Assembly: GCA_046048055.1 (NCBI GenBank)
Contig: JBJOGW010000024.1
Location: 1 to 40,677, forward strand
Length of the DNA: 40,677 nucleotides
From: SYAC01 sp046048055
Lineage (GTDB): Bacteria > Planctomycetota > Phycisphaerae > Phycisphaerales > SM1A02
Direction: 5' to 3'
The notes under the pieces were generated by a model that worked only from the letters and a program-made list of their open reading frames with translations, was not told the origin of the DNA and did no database searches. Numbering within the stretch: the stretch's first letter is position 1; the number at the start of each line of letters is the position of its first letter. Position numbers and translations under genes: made by a program. Shown piece by piece: positions 28,925 through 38,776 of the stretch.

Positions 28925-31462
28925 ATGACCAAGCCAGCCAAGCCTCGGCCCGACGAGAACCCCGCCGAGCCGCAGTACACGTCCGAGAGCATCCAGGTCC
29001 TGGAGGGCCTCGAGGCCATCCGCAAGCGGCCAGGCATGTACGTCGGCGGCACCGGGCTCGAGGGCCTGCACCATCTGGTCTACGAGTGCGTGGACAACGC
29101 CATCGACGAATGCATGGCGGGCTTCGCCAGCAGCGTCACCGTGGTGCTGGGCGTGGATGGCAGCTGCACGGTGAGCGATGACGGACGCGGCATGCCCGTG
29201 GATCCCATGAAGCACGAGAACCCGGCCATCAACGGTCGCCCGGCCGTGGAGGTGATCCTGACCGAGGTGCATGCCGGCGGCAAGTTCGACAACGGCGCGT
29301 ACAAGGTGTCCGGCGGTCTGCATGGCGTGGGCGTGAAGTGCGTGAACGCGCTGAGCGCATGGACCGAGGTGGAGGTGCTCAAGGACGGCACGCTGCACCG
29401 CATCGCCTTCGAGCGCGGCGCCGTCAGCGAGCCGCTCCACACGGTGGAGAAGCGCTCCGGCGGCGGCAGCGGCACCCGCATCAGCTTCCTGCCCGACCCG
29501 CAGATCTTTCCGGACACCACGCTGCGGCACGAGATCCTGCAGCACCGCCTGCGCGAGCTGGCGTACCTGAACCCGGGCGTGCGCATCCGCCTGCTCGACG
29601 AGCGTGTGGACGCCAGCGGGCAGCCGCGCGAGGAGCTGTTCTTCGACGAGACCGGCCTGGCCGGCTACGTGAAGCACCTGAACGCCAGCAAGGCCACCAC
29701 CAGTCCCGTGATCGCCATCCGCCGCGAGGATGGCGAGAGCGGCATGCGCGCCGAGCTGGCGCTGCAGTACACGGATGCCATGGCGGAGAACCTGCTCGCC
29801 TTCGGCAACAACATCCCCAACCGCGACGGCGGCACGCACGTGACGGCCTTCCGCAAGGCGCTCACCGTGGCCATCAACGGCTACGGCAAGCGCATGGGAC
29901 TCTTCAAGGAGAAGGACTTCGTCCCCACCGGCGACGACCTGCGCGAGGGCCTGACCGCGGTGGTGAGCGTGAAGTTGCGCAACCCCACCTTCAACAACCA
30001 GACCAAGGAGAAGCTGCTCAACCCCGAGGTGGAGCCCTTCGTGAGCGCCGCCATCACCGAGCAGCTGGGCGCCTGGCTCGAGGAGAACCCCTCCGACGCC
30101 AAGTTGATCGTGAATCGCGCCAAGCTGGCCGCCGAGGCCCGTGAGGCCGCGCGCAAGGCCCGCGAACTGATCAAGCGCAAGGGCGCGCTCGACAGCGGCG
30201 GCATGCCGCACAAGCTGGCCGACTGCAGCAGCAACGAGGTGGAGCGCACCGAGCTGTTCATCGTGGAGGGCGACTCCGCGGGCGGCAGCGCCAAGGGCGG
30301 CCGCGACCATGTGCACCAGGCCATCCTGCCGCTTCGCGGAAAGCTGCTCAACGTGGAGAAGGCGCGACTGGACAAGGTGCTGGCCTTCGAGGAGATCCGC
30401 ACGCTGATCCAGGCCCTGCAGTGCGGCATCGGCGAGGACTTCGACGCCAGCAAGCTTCGCTACGGCCGGATCATCATCATGACCGATGCCGACGTGGACG
30501 GCAGCCACATCCGGACGCTGCTGCTCACCTTCTTCTTCCGGCAGATGCCCGAGCTGATCCGCGGCGGCAAGGTGTTCATCGCCCAGCCGCCGCTCTACCA
30601 GGTGGCACGGGGCAAGAGCGTGGAGTACGTGCTGAACGACCACCGCATGAACGAGGTGCTGGTGGACCTGGCGCTGCGCTCGAGCGCCACGCTGCGGATC
30701 CGCGACGCGCACGGCGCGCCCGAGGCCACCATTCAGGGCGACGAGCTGCGGCGACTCATTCGCGAACTGGGCCGGCTGGACGAGCTGGCCCGCATCAGCC
30801 TCTACCGCGGCATCGAGTTCCCGCGACTGCTGGCGGCACGCAGTGCCGATCCCGAGGGCAACGGCCGCCTGCCCGGCTGGCAGCTGGTGTGGCGCGAAGG
30901 CGACGAGCTGTGCCACAGCGAGGCCCAGGCCATGGCCCGCGTGCAGGCCCTGGGCCTGACGCTGACCGATCTGGGCGGCCCATCCGAGGGCGATCCGGCG
31001 CGGCGCGCCACGCTGCGCGTGCTGCACGAGAACCGCGAGATCGAGCGGCTGCTCGAGTCGCTTGCCGGGCTGGGCATCACGGGCAAGGACTGGACCCTTG
31101 TGCAGCAGGAAAGCGTGACGGGCGAGAAGCTGCCCACGCGGTTCGCATGGTCGGTCGAGGGCGACAAGGGCAAGCCCGGCGAGAGCGTGGAAGTGCCCAA
31201 CGTGCCCAGCATCCTGCAGAAGCTCCACGAGGTGGGCCGTCGCGGCATCGAAGTCAAGCGATTCAAGGGCCTGGGCGAGATGGAGGCGGTCCAGCTCTGG
31301 GACACCACCATGGATCCGGCTCGGCGCACGCTGCTCCGCGTGACCTGGGACCAGGCCAGCAATGCCGATGCCCTGTTCGCCGTGCTCATGGGCGAGGACG
31401 TGGAGCGACGGCGCAGCTACATCGAGAAGCACGCGCTCGAGGTGAAGAACCTCGACGTCTGA
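28925..31462 (+). CDS. gyrB: DNA gyrase subunit B
   Basis: An 845-residue type IIA topoisomerase ATPase subunit. The ATP site is seen in YECVDNAIDECMAG, VSDDGRGMPVD and VSGGLHGVGVKCVNALSAW. The transducer holds FVPTGDDLREGLTAVVSVK. The TOPRIM domain begins ELFIVEGDSAGGSAKGGRD and includes IMTDADVDGSHIRTLLLTFFFRQMP. Between TOPRIM and the C-terminal KRFKGLGEMEAVQLWDTTMDP lies a long insert, as in E. coli-type GyrB, which accounts for the length. With GyrA it introduces negative supercoils; gyrA is not in the window. ATG 28925 is used; an in-frame GTG at 28916 is an alternative, and neither has a strong ribosome site. ParE is less likely because of the insert. Confidence 0.95.
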   Translation: MTKPAKPRPDENPAEPQYTSESIQVLEGLEAIRKRPGMYVGGTGLEGLHHLVYECVDNAIDECMAGFASSVTVVLGVDGSCTVSDDGRGMPVDPMKHENPAINGRPAVEVILTEVHAGGKFDNGAYKVSGGLHGVGVKCVNALSAWTEVEVLKDGTLHRIAFERGAVSEPLHTVEKRSGGGSGTRISFLPDPQIFPDTTLRHEILQHRLRELAYLNPGVRIRLLDERVDASGQPREELFFDETGLAGYVKHLNASKATTSPVIAIRREDGESGMRAELALQYTDAMAENLLAFGNNIPNRDGGTHVTAFRKALTVAINGYGKRMGLFKEKDFVPTGDDLREGLTAVVSVKLRNPTFNNQTKEKLLNPEVEPFVSAAITEQLGAWLEENPSDAKLIVNRAKLAAEAREAARKARELIKRKGALDSGGMPHKLADCSSNEVERTELFIVEGDSAGGSAKGGRDHVHQAILPLRGKLLNVEKARLDKVLAFEEIRTLIQALQCGIGEDFDASKLRYGRIIIMTDADVDGSHIRTLLLTFFFRQMPELIRGGKVFIAQPPLYQVARGKSVEYVLNDHRMNEVLVDLALRSSATLRIRDAHGAPEATIQGDELRRLIRELGRLDELARISLYRGIEFPRLLAARSADPEGNGRLPGWQLVWREGDELCHSEAQAMARVQALGLTLTDLGGPSEGDPARRATLRVLHENREIERLLESLAGLGITGKDWTLVQQESVTGEKLPTRFAWSVEGDKGKPGESVEVPNVPSILQKLHEVGRRGIEVKRFKGLGEMEAVQLWDTTMDPARRTLLRVTWDQASNADALFAVLMGEDVERRRSYIEKHALEVKNLDV

Positions 31463-31466
31463 TCTC

Positions 31467-31484
31467 GGTCCCGCTCAAGGGACC
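31467..31484. terminator. short symmetric hairpin between convergent gyrB and queC
   Basis: GGTCCC and GGGACC pair across a 6-nt loop right after the gyrB stop, running into the queC 3' end. It has no U-tract on either side, so it is at best a weak two-way terminator. Confidence 0.3.
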
Positions 31485-32224
31485 AGCGGATCGCGCAAGC
31501 CCGCCTCGGCGAAGCCTCGCGCCCGCAGCTGGCACGCGTCGCAGCGACCGCAGGCCTGGCCATGTGAACCCGGGTCGTAGCAGCTGCTGGTGAGGGCAAA
31601 GTCCACGCCAAGCCGCATGCCCAGCCGGATGATCCCCGCCTTGGAGAGCCGCAGCAGCGGCGCGTGCACGCGGAACCACGGCTCGCCATGCCCCGCCGCC
31701 TCCACACCGGCTCGCGTGCCCAGGTTGGCCATCCGCTCGAACGACTCGATGAAGTCGGGCCTGCAATCGGGATATCCGCTGTAGTCCAGCGCGTTCACTC
31801 CCAAAGCCAGGTCCCGGGCATCGAGCGTCTCGGCCAGGCCCAGGGCCATGGTCAGGAACACCGCGTTGCGCGCGGGCACGTAGGTGATGGGTATGTCCTG
31901 GCCAAGGCTCACGTCGCGATCCTTGGGCACGGGCAGGTCGGCGGTGAGCGCGCTGCCGCCGAAGGCCCCCAGATCGATGCGTGCCACGCGATGATCCGCC
32001 GCTTCCAGGGCCATGGCGACCCGCTCGGCACACGCCAGCTCGTGCCGGTGCCGCTGGCCATAGTCGAAACTCAGGGCCACGCAGCGGAAGCCTTGGCTCC
32101 GCATCCAGGCCAGCGTGACCGCGCTGTCGAGACCGCCCGAGAGCAGCACCACCGCCGCGCGACCGGCTCCCGAGACATGCTGTGGTTCGATTTCCTGCAT
32201 CGTGCTCGCACGCTCGGGAGTCAT
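31475..32224 (-). CDS. queC: 7-cyano-7-deazaguanine synthase
   Basis: A PP-loop ATP-dependent enzyme of 249 residues (241 if the second ATG is used). The P-loop VVLLSGGLDSAVTLAW is near the N-terminus. Further blocks are FDYGQRHRHELACAERVA, YVPARNAVFLTMALGLAE, ALGVNALDYSGYPDCRPDFIESFE and a C-terminal zinc site with four cysteines in CYDPGSHGQACGRCDACQLR. It converts 7-carboxy-7-deazaguanine to preQ0 on the path to queuosine in tRNA. The start is unsettled: ATG 32224 sits only 3 nt after a TATACT box, so the real start may be ATG 32200. No other queuosine gene is nearby. Confidence 0.92.
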   Translation of the reverse strand: MTPERASTMQEIEPQHVSGAGRAAVVLLSGGLDSAVTLAWMRSQGFRCVALSFDYGQRHRHELACAERVAMALEAADHRVARIDLGAFGGSALTADLPVPKDRDVSLGQDIPITYVPARNAVFLTMALGLAETLDARDLALGVNALDYSGYPDCRPDFIESFERMANLGTRAGVEAAGHGEPWFRVHAPLLRLSKAGIIRLGMRLGVDFALTSSCYDPGSHGQACGRCDACQLRARGFAEAGLRDPLVP

Positions 32225-32227
32225 GCG

Positions 32228-32235
32228 AGTATAAA
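32228..32235. promoter_or_regulatory. overlapping divergent -10 boxes (TATACT minus, TATAAA plus)
   Basis: The 21-nt gap between the queC and zinc-ribbon gene starts carries AGTATAAA. Read leftward it gives TATACT (32228-32233) for queC, read rightward TATAAA (32230-32235) for the membrane protein gene. The two -10 boxes share their central bases, a symmetric bidirectional promoter. Confidence 0.5.
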
Positions 32236-32245
32236 CCTGTCCGTC

Positions 32246-33112
32246 ATGTCCACCGTGCAGGCATCGCTCTCATGCGTCCGCTGCCGGCACTCGCTGCGCG
32301 GACTCGCGGCGCTCGGACGTTGCCCGGAGTGCGGCACCGCGGTGGCGGCCTCGCTTGCCGTGAGCGTGGATCCAGGACTTCGAAGGTTGGCGGCGCTGCG
32401 GCATCCGGGCCGGGTGGCCGCGCTGGTGCTGCTGCTGGCCCTGGCCACGCTGCTGTGCGTGGCCCTGCAGTTGGGCGGACCGATGCTGGACCTTGTCGGC
32501 GGCCTGACCAATCAGGAAAGCCCGTTCCCGGGTCGCGTGCGGCTGTGGGGATGGCTGCTCTCGGCCGCGGTGCTGGCGACATGCCTTGCGGCCATGCCGT
32601 GGGCCACTGGACGTCACGAGGCACCCCTGCGTGCCGAACTTGGACGCTGGCACCGATGGATGTGGATCGGACTGCTCGCATGGATGGCCGCAGCGGCGGC
32701 GGCCGGCGTGATGCAGTGGAACGCGCCATTCCTCTCCGATCCCGTCCGTCGCTCGCTGCCGTGGGCCGGCGTGGCACTGCAACTGCCGGGCATGGCCATC
32801 ACGCTGAGCGCCACGCAGGTGCTGTTCAACATCACGGGGCGACGATCCCAGACCTTCTCCGAAGCCGGCGCCGCAAGACAGAGCGTGCGTGGCATGAACA
32901 CCTGTGCAGCGCTGGCAATGGTGCTGGCGGTGGCCGCTCCCATCGTGCGAGCCCGCGTGGGCTGGCCGGAGGTGGCGATCGGCATGCAGGCGGGTGCCGG
33001 CTGCCTGGCGGCCCTGTTGCTGATGGGGGCCGCGTACCTGACCGCCAACGCCTGGTGGATCGCCCGGGCCTTGCTGCTTCCGCAGCCGCGGCTCGACGAG
33101 GCGGTCGGCTAG
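32246..33112 (+). CDS. membrane protein with N-terminal zinc ribbon
   Basis: A 288-residue protein. The N-terminus is a four-cysteine zinc ribbon, CVRCRHSLRGLAALGRCPECGT, a form very common at the start of planctomycete membrane proteins. About six hydrophobic segments follow (near residues 55-75, 97-113, 135-152, 168-190, 214-232, 240-262). Function is unknown; no transporter or enzyme motif is seen. It shares a very short divergent promoter region with queC, and there is no Shine-Dalgarno before ATG 32246. The next gene, groEL1, has its own promoter 67 nt downstream. Confidence 0.75.
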   Translation: MSTVQASLSCVRCRHSLRGLAALGRCPECGTAVAASLAVSVDPGLRRLAALRHPGRVAALVLLLALATLLCVALQLGGPMLDLVGGLTNQESPFPGRVRLWGWLLSAAVLATCLAAMPWATGRHEAPLRAELGRWHRWMWIGLLAWMAAAAAAGVMQWNAPFLSDPVRRSLPWAGVALQLPGMAITLSATQVLFNITGRRSQTFSEAGAARQSVRGMNTCAALAMVLAVAAPIVRARVGWPEVAIGMQAGAGCLAALLLMGAAYLTANAWWIARALLLPQPRLDEAVG

Positions 33113-33123
33113 CCCGCGCCCTG

Positions 33124-33144
33124 CCGCTGCCGAGATGGCAGCGG
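33124..33144 (+). terminator. hairpin after the zinc-ribbon membrane protein gene
   Basis: CCGCTGCC and GGCAGCGG pair perfectly across a 5-nt loop, 11 nt after the TAG. No T-run follows, so termination would be weak or Rho-assisted. Confidence 0.45.
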
Positions 33145-33179
33145 TTGCGGCGGATGCTGGCGCGTTACACACAAAGTCT

Positions 33180-33185
33180 TATAAT
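33180..33185 (+). promoter_or_regulatory. -10 box TATAAT in the groEL1 upstream region
   Basis: The 309-nt gap 33113-33421 holds a perfect TATAAT in an AT-rich patch, about 235 nt before groEL1, with no matching TTGACA at 16-18 nt. A TTGACA at 33239-33244 has no -10 partner. No perfect CIRCE operator is present; only ACTC-N10-GAGT at 33256-33273. The long leader suggests post-transcriptional control. Confidence 0.5.
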
Positions 33186-33361
33186 CAATATCCGCAAAGC
33201 CGCTTCGCCATCGGCGCGATTCGATCACAAGTAATTCATTGACAGGGTCTTGTGAACTCGGGCCCGCTTGAGTGATCCGATCTCAACCTTGCGATCGAGG
33301 TCGACGGGTCCGCTCAACAACACTGCGCTTTGGCACGCCAATTGATCCGGTTCCCGCACGC

Positions 33362-33377
33362 CCGGGCGATCGCCCGG
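33362..33377 (+). promoter_or_regulatory. 16-bp perfect palindrome in the groEL1 leader
   Basis: CCGGGCGATCGCCCGG lies 44 nt before ATG 33422. It may be an operator for a dimeric regulator or a leader hairpin. It is followed by the AGGAGA ribosome site of groEL1. Confidence 0.4.
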
Positions 33378-33421
33378 CACCAGACCAAGGTTCGATTCCG
33401 CACGCATCAGGAGACGCATCC

Positions 33422-35050
<1,629 letters not shown>

Positions 35051-35093
35051 TCCAGTATCCCGCACATCCATTCGCATTCAGGAGAACAAGACC

Positions 35094-35390
35094 ATGTCCA
35101 CCACCGTCCGTCCCCTCGAAGACCGCATCCTGGTCAAGCCGCTCGACGCCGAGACCAAGACCGCCAGCGGCCTGTTCCTGCCCGAGAGCGCCAAGGAGAA
35201 GCCCATGCAGGGCAAGGTGATCGCCGTGGGCCCCGGCAAGCTGCTCGACAACGGCAAGCGCCAGGAGCCGATGGTGAAGAAGGGCGACACCGTGGTGTTC
35301 GGCAAGTACGCCGGCACCGAGCTCGAGATCAAGAACGTGAAGCACCTCATCGTGCGCGAGAGCGAACTGCTGGGCCTGGTCGAGGCCTGA
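35094..35390 (+). CDS. groES: co-chaperonin GroES
   Basis: A 98-residue GroES of normal length. It starts TVRPLEDRILVKPLDAETKTASGLFLPESAKEKP, with the mobile loop SGLFLPESAKEKP that contacts GroEL, then GKVIAVGPGKLLDNGKR, VKKGDTVVFGKYAGTELE and the end LIVRESELLGLVE. AGGAGA precedes ATG 35094. It lies between the two groEL copies, 43 nt after the first and 25 nt before the second, so both may use the same cap. Confidence 0.97.
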   Translation: MSTTVRPLEDRILVKPLDAETKTASGLFLPESAKEKPMQGKVIAVGPGKLLDNGKRQEPMVKKGDTVVFGKYAGTELEIKNVKHLIVRESELLGLVEA

Positions 35391-35415
35391 GCCGCACCCC
35401 CGAAAGGACACACTC

Positions 35416-37029
35416 ATGAGCGTCAAGCAGATGAAGTTCAAGGCCGCCGCGCAGGCGGAACTGAAGCGCGGCGTGGACCAGATCGCCCAGGCCGTGGCCG
35501 TGACCATGGGCCCCACCGGCCGCAACGTGGTCGTGCAGAAGTCCTTCGGCAGCCCCTCCGTCACCAAGGACGGTGTGAGCGTGGCCAAGGAGGTCGAGTT
35601 GCCGCAGCCCTTCGAGAACATGGGCGCCAAGCTGGTGCACCAGGTGGCCAAGAAGACCGCCGACGTGGCCGGTGACGGAACCACCGCCGCCACCGTGCTG
35701 GCAGCGGCCATCTTCAATGGCGGCCTGAAGTACGTGGCCAGCGGCGCCAACCCGGTGGCCCTGCAACGGGGCGTGAATGCAGCCGCCGAGACCGCGGGCG
35801 AGGCCATCGTGGAGATGGCGGAGAAGTGCCGTGGCCGGGCCGACCTGGAGAAGATCGCCACGGTCAGCGCCAACCATGATGTGCAGCTGGGCAAGCTGAT
35901 CGCCGAGGCGATCGACCGCGTGGGCGCCGACGGCGTGGTCGAGGTGGAGGAAGGCAAGACCGCCGAGACCACTCTGGAGTACGTCGAGGGCATGAGTTTC
36001 GACAAGGGCTATCTCAGCCCCTACTTCATGACCGATCCCAAGCGCGGGGAATGCACGCTGGAGAATCCGCTCATCCTCATCTACGAGAAGAAGATCTCCA
36101 ACCTGGCCGACCTGTTGCCGCTCCTGAACAAGGTGGCCCAGTCCGGCAAGCAGTTGCTGATCATCGCCGAGGAGGTCGAGAACGAGGCCCTGGCGGCGCT
36201 CGTGGTGAATCGCCTGCGTGGCGTGCTGCAGGTGTGCGCGGTCAAGGCTCCCGGCTTCGGCGATCGCCGCAAGGCCATGCTTGGCGACATCGCCGTGCTG
36301 ACCGGTGGCACCTTCTTCGCCGAGGACCTGGGCCGCAATCTGGAGGACGTCAAGCTGGACGAGCTCGGCTCGGCCAAGCGCGTGGTGGTGGGCAAGGACG
36401 AGACCATCCTGGTCCAGGGCGCCGGCAAGAAGAAGGACGTGGAGGCCCGTGCCGCGCAGATCAAGGCCCAGCACGACAAGAGCACCAGCGACTACGACCG
36501 CGAGAAGCTCATGGAGCGCCATGCCAAGCTCACCAGCGGCGTGGCGGTCATCAACGTGGGCGCGGCCACCGAGACCGCGCTCAAGGAGAAGAAGGACCGC
36601 GTGGACGACGCCATCCATGCCACCCGCGCGGCCGCCAAGGAGGGCTACGTGCCCGGCGGCGGCGTGGCCTTCCTGCGAGCCATCGAGGCCGTGCAGAAGG
36701 CGCGGGGCAAGGCCGACGGTGACGAGAAGTTCGGCTTCGACATCGTGGCCGGCGCCATGCGCGCTCCCTGCTGGCAGATCGCCACCAACGCGGGCGTCGA
36801 CGGCGACGTGACCGTGGAGAAGGTGCTCGAGGGCAAGGGTGGCTTCGGTTACAACGCCGGCACCGGCGAGTACCAGGACCTGGTCAAGGTCGGCATCATC
36901 GACCCGGCGCTCGTGGCCCGCACCGCCCTGCAGAACGCGGCCAGCGTGGCTGGCCTGATGCTCACCACCGATGTGCTGGTGACTGAGTTGAAGGACGAGG
37001 CCGAGCCGGTCGAAGAGAGCGTGCACTGA
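35416..37029 (+). CDS. groEL: 60-kDa chaperonin GroEL, copy 2
   Basis: A 537-residue chaperonin. It has VTMGPTGRNVVVQKSFGSPSVTKDGVSVAKEVEL, the ATP-site ADVAGDGTTAATVLAAAIF, SFDKGYLSPYFMTDPKRGECTLENPLILIYEKKISNL, CAVKAPGFGDRRKAMLGDIAVLTGG and KKDRVDDAIHATRAAAKEGYVPGGG. These lie closer to the general bacterial GroEL consensus than copy 1 does (for example SPYFMTD and YVPGGG against SANFVND and VLAGGG). It ends EPVEESVH and lacks a GGM tail, as does copy 1. A GAAAGGA site precedes ATG 35416. A hairpin with a T-rich stretch follows the stop, which may separate it from dnaJ. Confidence 0.95.
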   Translation: MSVKQMKFKAAAQAELKRGVDQIAQAVAVTMGPTGRNVVVQKSFGSPSVTKDGVSVAKEVELPQPFENMGAKLVHQVAKKTADVAGDGTTAATVLAAAIFNGGLKYVASGANPVALQRGVNAAAETAGEAIVEMAEKCRGRADLEKIATVSANHDVQLGKLIAEAIDRVGADGVVEVEEGKTAETTLEYVEGMSFDKGYLSPYFMTDPKRGECTLENPLILIYEKKISNLADLLPLLNKVAQSGKQLLIIAEEVENEALAALVVNRLRGVLQVCAVKAPGFGDRRKAMLGDIAVLTGGTFFAEDLGRNLEDVKLDELGSAKRVVVGKDETILVQGAGKKKDVEARAAQIKAQHDKSTSDYDREKLMERHAKLTSGVAVINVGAATETALKEKKDRVDDAIHATRAAAKEGYVPGGGVAFLRAIEAVQKARGKADGDEKFGFDIVAGAMRAPCWQIATNAGVDGDVTVEKVLEGKGGFGYNAGTGEYQDLVKVGIIDPALVARTALQNAASVAGLMLTTDVLVTELKDEAEPVEESVH

Positions 37030-37051
37030 TCGCTTCGAAGCGTTGACCCAG

Positions 37052-37096
37052 GGGACCGGGTCGGCCTTCGCGCCCGGCCCGGTCCCTTTCTCGTTT
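37052..37096 (+). terminator. hairpin between groEL2 and dnaJ
   Basis: GGGACCGGG (37052-37060) pairs with CCCGGTCCC (37078-37086), followed by TTTCTCGTTT. It may end most groESL transcripts and let part read into dnaJ. A CGCTTCGAAGCG palindrome stands just upstream at 37031-37042. Confidence 0.6.
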
Positions 37097-37109
37097 CCAC
37101 GGAACACGC

Positions 37110-38261
37110 ATGGCCACGCAGCGCTGCTACTACGAGATCCTGGGCGTCGAGAGGAACTCCTCCGGCGAGGAGATCAAGCGCGCCTATCGCCGCCTGGCCA
37201 TGAAGTGGCACCCCGACCGCAATCCGGGCAATGCCGAGGCCGAGACCGAGTTCAAGGCCTGCGCCGAGGCCTACGAGGTGCTGGGCGACCACGAGAAGCG
37301 GCGGCTCTACGACCAGCACGGCCACGCGGGCCTGCGCGGCAACCCGCACCACGACTTCCGCTCGATGCACGTGGAGGAGATCTTCTCCATGTTCAACGAC
37401 ATCTTCGGCGGCGGCATGGGCGGCGGCCGGCGGGGCGGCGGCGTGGCACGCGGCTTCGACCTGCAGACCGAGGTCGAGGTGCAGCTGGTGGAGGTGCTCA
37501 AGGGCTGCAAGCGTGAGGTGAACTTCGCACGGGCCGAGGTCTGCGGCACCTGCCAGGGCGACGGCGCCAAGCCAGGCTCGAAGCCCGTGACCTGTTCCAC
37601 GTGCCAGGGCCGCGGTCAGGTCCAGCAGACGGGGCTCGGCGGCATGTTCCGCATGGTCACCGCCTGCCCCAACTGCGGCGGTGGCGGCAAGGTGGTCACC
37701 GACAAGTGCGTGGCATGCCGCGGCAGCGGGCGCATGCGCGTGAACCGCAAGATCGAGGTGGCCATCCCGCAGGGCATCCAGGACGGCCAGGTGGTGCGCG
37801 TGCAGGGCGAGGGCGAGCCCCCTCGCCGCGACGCCAGCACCAGCGGCGCGGGTGTGCGCGGTGATCTGCACGTGGTGGTGCACGTGGCCGCTGACGAACG
37901 CTTCGAGCGGCAGGACAACGACCTCATCATGCCGGTCACGGTGGGCTACGCCCAGGCGGTGCTCGGCGGCTCGGTCGAGGTGGACAGCCTGGACGGCCCG
38001 GTGACGCTGGAGATCCGCCCCGGCACCCAGCAGGGCGACACGCTGCACGTGCCCGATCGCGGTCTTCCCGACCTGCGCACGCGTCGCCGCGGCGAACTGG
38101 TGGCGATGATCATGCTGCACGTGCCGCGCAAGGTCACGGAGCGTCAGCGGCAGCTGCTCGAGGAGTACGCCAAGACGGAGAAGGTGGACGTGCGGAAGTC
38201 GCATGAGGGCGGCTTCTGGCAGAAGATGAAGGACCTCAAGGACTCCCTCACGGGACAGTGA
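37110..38261 (+). CDS. dnaJ: chaperone DnaJ
   Basis: A 383-residue type I J-protein. The J domain is at residues 5-75 with the HPD motif at 34-36 (MKWHPDRNPG). A Gly-rich segment follows (FGGGMGGGRRGGG). Four zinc-binding repeats are intact: CGTCQGDG, CSTCQGRG, CPNCGGGG and CVACRGSG. The two C-terminal client-binding domains run to about 350, with the end VRKSHEGGFWQKMKDLKD. It stimulates the DnaK ATPase; dnaK is not in the window. The GTGA overlap at its 3' end couples it to grpE. Confidence 0.95.
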   Translation: MATQRCYYEILGVERNSSGEEIKRAYRRLAMKWHPDRNPGNAEAETEFKACAEAYEVLGDHEKRRLYDQHGHAGLRGNPHHDFRSMHVEEIFSMFNDIFGGGMGGGRRGGGVARGFDLQTEVEVQLVEVLKGCKREVNFARAEVCGTCQGDGAKPGSKPVTCSTCQGRGQVQQTGLGGMFRMVTACPNCGGGGKVVTDKCVACRGSGRMRVNRKIEVAIPQGIQDGQVVRVQGEGEPPRRDASTSGAGVRGDLHVVVHVAADERFERQDNDLIMPVTVGYAQAVLGGSVEVDSLDGPVTLEIRPGTQQGDTLHVPDRGLPDLRTRRRGELVAMIMLHVPRKVTERQRQLLEEYAKTEKVDVRKSHEGGFWQKMKDLKDSLTGQ

Positions 38262-38263
38262 AC

Positions 38264-38773
38264 ATGGATGCCACCAAGGACACCCCGGACGAACCCGACA
38301 CCGCCGTGCCTGACTCGACCGATCGGCGGATCGCAGACCTGGAACGCGAGGTGGCGGACCTCAAGGAATCGCGCCTGCGCGCCGTGGCGGACCTGCAGAA
38401 CACGGCACGCCGCGGCGTGGAGAACGAGTCCCGTGCGCGCACCCAGGGCGTGATGGGCGCCGCGCGCGCCATCTTCCCCGTGCTGGACAACGTGGACGTG
38501 GCCCTGCAGCAGAAGGCGATGAGCGCGGAGCAGGCCGTGCAGGGCCTGGCCATGCTGCGCGACCAGCTGCTCAAGGGACTGGAGAGCGTGGGCGTGGAGC
38601 GGATCGAGCCGGCGGTGGGCGAGCCCTTCGACCCGGGCGTGCACGAGGCGGTGATGCGGCAGGCCGCCGAGGGCGTGGAACCCGGCTGCGTGAGCATGGT
38701 GTTCCAGGGCGGCTACCGGATCGGCGAATCGATCCTGCGGCCGGCCAAGGTTGCGGTGCATCCCTCGGAGTGA
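38264..38773 (+). CDS. grpE: nucleotide exchange factor GrpE
   Basis: A 169-residue GrpE. An acidic start (MDATKDTPDEPDTAVPDSTD) leads to the long dimer helix (RIADLEREVADLKESRLRAVADLQNTARR), then the four-helix part (IFPVLDNVDVAL, LLKGLESVGVERI) and the C-terminal beta domain with the family signature GEPFDPGVHEAVMRQ and GYRIGESILRPAKVAV. It releases ADP from DnaK. ATG 38264 is used; a GTG at 38258 overlapping the dnaJ TGA as GTGA is an alternative. It is slightly shorter than E. coli GrpE. Confidence 0.93.
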   Translation: MDATKDTPDEPDTAVPDSTDRRIADLEREVADLKESRLRAVADLQNTARRGVENESRARTQGVMGAARAIFPVLDNVDVALQQKAMSAEQAVQGLAMLRDQLLKGLESVGVERIEPAVGEPFDPGVHEAVMRQAAEGVEPGCVSMVFQGGYRIGESILRPAKVAVHPSE

Positions 38774-38776
38774 GCC

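Noticed and set aside
28671..28928. Plus-strand frame upstream of gyrB
   Set aside because: It overlaps the gyrB promoter region and gives no protein-like sequence.
33256..33273. ACTC-N10-GAGT as a CIRCE operator
   Set aside because: The outer bases do not match TTAGC/GCTAA and the spacing is 10 instead of 9.
33385..33410. GGTTCGATTCC resembling a tRNA T-loop
   Set aside because: The flanking 5-nt stems do not pair and no acceptor or anticodon arm is found upstream.
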